Shown in pieces: positions 59,533 to 64,000 of a DNA stretch of 64,000 nucleotides. Both the position numbers and the translations under genes were made by a program. The stretch spans positions 930,001 through 994,000 of the forward strand of contig JAUIRK010001041.1 in NCBI GenBank assembly GCA_030549495.1. Direction: 5' to 3'. The notes under the pieces are model-generated. The model saw only the letters and a list, made by a program, of their open reading frames with translations. It was not told the origin of the DNA and did not search any database. The DNA is from Nectonema munidae (Eukaryota; Nematomorpha; Nectonematoida; Nectonematidae). How positions within the stretch are numbered: the stretch's first letter is position 1; each line of letters opens with the position of its first letter.

Positions 59533-59629
59533 TAGATCCTCAACCTCCAATAAAATTTTTTGGTGAACCACATAATTCTTCTACCTTTGAGAAGTCGACA
59601 TCTAGTGTATGATAGTTTGGAGATCACTG
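59533..59629. mobile_element. Short hAT fragment
   Basis: The left phrase GATCCTCAACCTCC and the right end AGTTTGGAGATCACTG (minus: CAGTGATCTCCAAACT) look like degraded hAT ends. No target duplication found. Confidence 0.4.
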
Positions 59630-59639
59630 GTATTGTTGT

Positions 59640-61750
59640 TGTTAGCCCCTAGATTATACTATCTTTATATGAGTATAATCTATCAGTTCAAAACAAAGCT
59701 TTGTTTAAACTGAGAGAGTACTTCCATAAAAGCAAATACTCTCAGGGAAAAGTGTAGAATTTTGTTGCACTTTCGCAGCAGCAGCGATAAACCAGTGTGA
59801 TTTCAGCCAACCCACAAAAATCCACCAATCTGATGCTTTTTGCAGGCTTCTACATATGGCAATGTCACTGGTATTTATTTTCTAAAAGGGACAGGAACCT
59901 GTTGTATTTTGCAAATTCAAATTTAGTAAATAAGGAAACTAGACAAAAGAATAAAAGAAAGCTTGATTGTAGAAAAAAAATCATTTTCAAAACAACCACA
60001 AGCAACTGGCCATCTTAGGTCCAATATAAGACATCGCCAAAACCATATTGTCGATGTTGGCCTTTGCGAAATTTACTTTAAAAAAGCGGAAATTTGGCAT
60101 CTTTTTTTGACTAACAGATTACGCAAAATCTATGGCAATAAAGGACAACAGAATCTTCCATGGTAAGATTTTCAATATCTCTCACGAGTATAAAAAAAGT
60201 GGATGCTTATAGAGGCATTAATCTGAATCGAGAATCGCAAGATTTGTCCCTTTTTCAAGTATCGGAATTGTATAGATAGGGAAAATTTACAGTCATTTCC
60301 GATTCTTCTATTTAGATTCTTGGAAATGGATAACGACTCTTGGTAGTTTAATAAAGACGTCTAATGAGCAATCACATATAAATGTTTGCCTGGAATTCAA
60401 TTTTTGTTTGAAAATGAAAACTAAGTTATTTTGAATTTTTGAAGAATTTTTTAATAAATTGATACTTCAAACAGCTATTTCTTCTACTATAATAGTACTT
60501 GTTTGAAACTTTGTTTGAGTATTTTAAATGCTCATTGTGAAACATATTTTTATAAATAAGATCGGAAAAAGGCATCTTTGGTTAGCGGTGTGAGAATTTG
60601 TTATGAACTTACCTTAATTTTTTCACTTAGTTTATATTTAACTTAAAAATAATTACCTACACAAAAGTATAAAAAAAAAGATTTTATAAAATAGGAAAAA
60701 AATCTTGCCTTAATTTTAAATATAAAAACGTATCTTTAGTTCATTTAAAAAAAAATTTCAATATTGTCCAAAAAATAATTTTAATGTTTCATTTATGGAA
60801 TTTTTCTTCATCAGAAGTCATTCTTTCGATTGAACGCAATGTTAGTATGTTCTTCATTCACTTGTGCAAAATCAATGTTATTGTTTTTGCTAGATTAGTT
60901 TGGGTTTAATATTTATTATTATACAATAAATATTCAAACAAATAGAACTTCTTTTCGTTTGGGTGCAATTGCACCTTTCAAAATAAATATTTAAAAATAA
61001 AATTTTCAATAAAGAATTTCAAATAGTAAATTCAGATGTGAAAAAACGTAATCACAATATTTAAATTCATTTTTATAAATAATTTTTTTCCAACATTTTT
61101 GCCAAAATTTTTGTAGCAAAATTTTTCTTACAAAATTTTTCCAATTTTTTCAAATATATAATTTTAATGTTTTTATAACCTCTAACTAACTGAACATGGT
61201 AAATCAAATCGATGGATTGCAATTTTTACCGAAAAATTACCATAACGTCGTAATCAATGGAAATCATGGATCAACAAATTGAAAAATCTAAAGCTTTGGA
61301 TTGAAATAGATTCATTCTTTTTTGTTAAAATGTAAAAAATTTATTATAATAAAATAAAAACGTTTTAAAAAAATTTTTTTTAAATAAAAAAAACAAATTA
61401 CAAGATAAAATACAGTAAACAGATTCAATCAAAGACTTAAAGAGATTTTTTGAGTAAAAAAATAGTAGTATCTTGTAGTTAATCTTTACTTCTTCTGATT
61501 CCTAGCGCGTTTACCATGCTAACGTTTGGGCATATTTAAAAAGTTTGTTAAAGTCTTGCATCTTCGCTTGATGTGGTCACGTAACTCTTAAACTGGGGAT
61601 CCATGGCATTCTCGTGCGAACTGTGGTTTGGATGTTGGATTCGGTTGTTATTATTTCCGTCTAAATCGGTAAAAGCATTCAAAAAATCAATGAATTTTTC
61701 TACTTTCTCCATTCATTGCATGGAAAATTGGAGGGCCTTTATTTCTTATT
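59640..61750. other. Intergenic
   Basis: Short frames at 59797-60166 have no recognised domain. The rest is AT-rich with nothing to report. Confidence 0.3.
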
Positions 61751-61754
61751 TCAG

Positions 61755-61825
61755 GTATAGAGACAGAATGCAGTTAAAGTCTCCCTTCTCTAAAGTATGC
61801 GGAGATTACGCATACATCAATCATT
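61755..61825 (+). CDS. Orphan candidate exon (71 bp)
   Basis: Acceptor TTTCTTATTTCAG and donor CATT|GTGAGT flank an open frame encoding YRDRMQLKSPFSKVCGDY then AYINH, entering with one base of a split codon and leaving with one. The SPF...GDY..IN pattern faintly recalls the start of the myosin-I TH1 exon at 55012, so it may belong to a second, diverged tail or to another gene entering the window. No partner exon was found. Splice signals are seen; membership is a guess. Confidence 0.3.
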
Positions 61826-61961
61826 GTGAGTGACATTTCATGAGAAACTAATATCTTACAAATATTTTATACATAGCAAAAGCTTATCTGTCATGAACAG
61901 CTTTGGAACAATAGCTCCCTCTCCTACGTGGATAGATTTTTTTGAAACTGGTGTATATGCG

Positions 61962-62234
61962 CAGGGCCGGCCCTAGTGTTCGTGGGGCCCTGTGCAAAAT
62001 GGATTGCGCGGGGCCCAGTGTGAGTAGGAAAAAACATTAAAAGTGAGAAATAAGATTTTGAAAAAAAGAAAAGGGATTTATTTTATTACTTTTTCATTAA
62101 CATAAAATGACGATCAAAGTAACTTTACTTTGCGAACCTTGCATTTAGCGAAATCATGCAATGTATCATCAAATTGAAAAATGGGAAGCGCGGGCCCACT
62201 GCGGCCGCATACGTTGCAGTGGCCTAAGGCCCTG
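61962..62234. mobile_element. Non-autonomous hAT element with perfect 8-bp duplication
   Basis: CAGGGCCGGCCCTAG at the left and GGCCTAAGGCCCTG at the right are inverted ends. TATATGCG is duplicated exactly at 61954-61961 and 62235-62242. It is 273 bp, GC-rich at both ends, with no transposase. Confidence 0.9.
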
Positions 62235-62244
62235 TATATGCGTT

Positions 62245-63735
62245 ATATAAAATTTAATTAAATATTTTCGCTGGAAGTATATTTTTTAAATGTTATCAAT
62301 TTTGTAAAAAAAATATAAAGTAGTCTTATAAATCCACGTATGCGCTGTATACACTCTATTTTAAAGGATTGCTTGGATATTTGGTTTCCCGTGGTATTTC
62401 GAGGCAAGTAATTTTGAAAATTGCAAAAAAAATCGCCCCCCGTGCGCCCCTAATGTAGCAGTAATGTTGTTTAATTAGGCATATGTGATAATAGCTAAAT
62501 ATGCATTCAAAGGAATTAATTAAGTTTTGGAATTATCATGTAAAATCTTTGTTAGATACAAAAATGCATACAATAATGACTCGAGTACAAAGTTTCTTGA
62601 ATGATTTTAAAAGTTGATTTCAAATCTTACGGAAAAAAATCGAACAAGCTAATAAACTAAAGTGTTTTTTGGGAGTTAAAGTTATGAAGAGCTTTATGTA
62701 TTTGACTAAAGTGTGTACCAATCCTAGTTTTAACACTGACAATAAAAGCATCTCTCTATACAAAAAGAACATAACACACGTGGTACACAAATGCTCATTC
62801 TTAAAAATTTGGGCTATACCGCGATTTTTGAGGTTTAACTATTTCAGTCAATCGATGTCTAATGTCAATATGTATATAGTGTATATATATTCGTATGTGT
62901 CTAGATGTTTTTTTTGGGTTAGACGTGCATTATTACAAATAAAAAGGAAAGTTTATGGCAGGATTGTCAAAAATGTAAGATTGCGCTAGACTAAACCTAA
63001 CCTCAATCCTAACACTAACTCTATACTAACTAATCCCAATCCAGACAATAGGTTTCCAAAATTTTACACATTAAAAACCATTTAGTAATTGGCTGAACGC
63101 TTATACAAAAAAAACAAGAGAATGTGCAAGAAAGCTTCTTGATGTTTTAATATTTTCGCTCAAAGAGATAATTATAATAAATCTACTCATATCAGCGAAA
63201 CATAACTTCAAAAAAAGTTATTTTAAAATGATTTATTTATCCCAAAGTAATTATAGGTTTGGACCAATTAGTTTCACTAGATTGTTTCTCTGCTTTCCGC
63301 CACGTGTAACAAAGTAACTCATTTTTTACTTAAAAGATTCAAGTGTATACCTTTATTGTAATTATCATTGCTATTAGATAATTTTGTGTTAATGTTTGCT
63401 GATGGAGAGTTGTGCAGGATTTCATCTAAAAAGAATTAAGAATAATATATATAAAAATGGGCCTCCAATTAATTATATACACTTTTTAACACACAATTGT
63501 ATATAACATCTTCATCACAAAAGCGCTTCCCTCCGCTTTCTGATTGGTCTAAGCTGAATATAAGAAAGATTTTCAGCTGCACCCTTCTTTTTAACATAGT
63601 TTGCTATTTTACACCTTTTCAGATGTGACTTATTTCGTTGCTTTTCATATAGTGGATAAAAGAAAAGAAAAGCAAAGCCGGCATTAGAAGTAAACAGTGG
63701 AAATTTTGCTCAAGTCAGAATTTATTTTTGCAAAC
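62245..63735. other. Intergenic
   Basis: Nothing beyond short chance frames; the 106-codon frame at 62669-62989 has no motif. Confidence 0.3.
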
Positions 63736-63765
63736 CAGTGGTTCCAAAATTTATCCTATCCGTGC
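63736..63765 (+). mobile_element. Possible hAT left end
   Basis: CAGTGGTTCCAAAATTTATC resembles a hAT terminus; its partner would lie beyond the window edge. Confidence 0.25.
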
Positions 63766-63769
63766 TTTC

Positions 63770-64000
63770 TTTTTAGTTAAAAAAAGTTTTTTTTAAGTTT
63801 TTTACTTTATGCCATATAAATTTATTATAAAAATACTGAGAAGTGAGTGTTTTATTGGTGCGCGAAAAGAAGGTCAGTGTTTCCTCTTCATAAGTGCCTT
63901 AGTTCTAGCTTTTAAAGTTCGCAATTCAACAACCAAATCACTTTAAACATCCTATCCATTTCGATGCTTCAATTTTATAGCAATAAAAATGTTAGAAATC
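63770..64000. other. Non-coding window end
   Basis: No supportable feature. Confidence 0.3.

Noticed and set aside
62669-62989. 106-codon plus-strand frame
   Set aside because: No recognisable motif, no splice support, low-complexity composition.
1-64000. CRISPR arrays, operons, integrons or phage-type defence systems
   Set aside because: No regularly spaced repeats of the right kind and no clustered intact frames; the window is eukaryotic.

Overview
The window reads as AT-rich, intron-bearing animal nuclear DNA, most likely an arthropod and possibly a crustacean or copepod. The evidence is a spliced class I myosin, signal-peptide proteins like low-complexity arthropod cuticle proteins, and a dense mix of hAT, piggyBac, Tc1/mariner-type, LINE and tRNA-SINE copies. 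The species is inferred. Nothing looks bacterial: there are no operons, ribosome binding sites or CRISPR arrays.

Host genes. (1) Three genes on the plus strand, at about 11.4-12.3 kb, 15.8-16.5 kb and 25.7-26.8 kb, encode related secreted-type proteins made almost entirely of Lys, Pro, Val, Tyr and Ile in degenerate VPKPVYK-like repeats. They form a dispersed tandem family, interrupted by a LINE, and are the best candidate here for an undescribed system, for example a cross-linked cuticle, filament or adhesive material. (2) From 47.9 to 58.1 kb, five plus-strand exons encode the last IQ-like helix, the neck-tail linker and the TH1 lipid-binding tail of a class I unconventional myosin (MYO1C/Myo61F-like). 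All four internal junctions keep the frame. I found no motor-domain exons in the 47.9 kb upstream. A CpG-rich patch at 41.95-42.3 kb with a perfect CRE, followed by a short ATG exon ending at a donor site, is a candidate promoter.

Layout. 0-5 kb: a SINE, a 25-bp minisatellite, and a field of local 120-bp and 235-bp duplications; a second copy of the SINE lies next to a hAT end. 5-11.4 kb: a TTAA-flanked MITE, an unidentified ORF, then AT-rich DNA. 11.4-27 kb: the repeat-protein family, a tRNA-like relic, a 5'-truncated LINE with a matching 9-bp target duplication, and a second, older relative of that LINE. 27-42 kb: mariner, hAT and IS630/Tc1-like copies, at least six more TTAA MITEs, an unidentified broken coding relic, and a small reverse-transcriptase fossil. 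42-47 kb: candidate promoter, hAT relics, and a piggyBac element with both ends intact and a broken transposase. 47.9-58.1 kb: myosin tail, with a foldback element in its first intron. 58-64 kb: mostly non-coding, with one orphan candidate exon and a hAT MITE with a perfect 8-bp duplication.

All calls come from reading the sequence by eye. Family assignments rest on remembered motifs, not on database searches.
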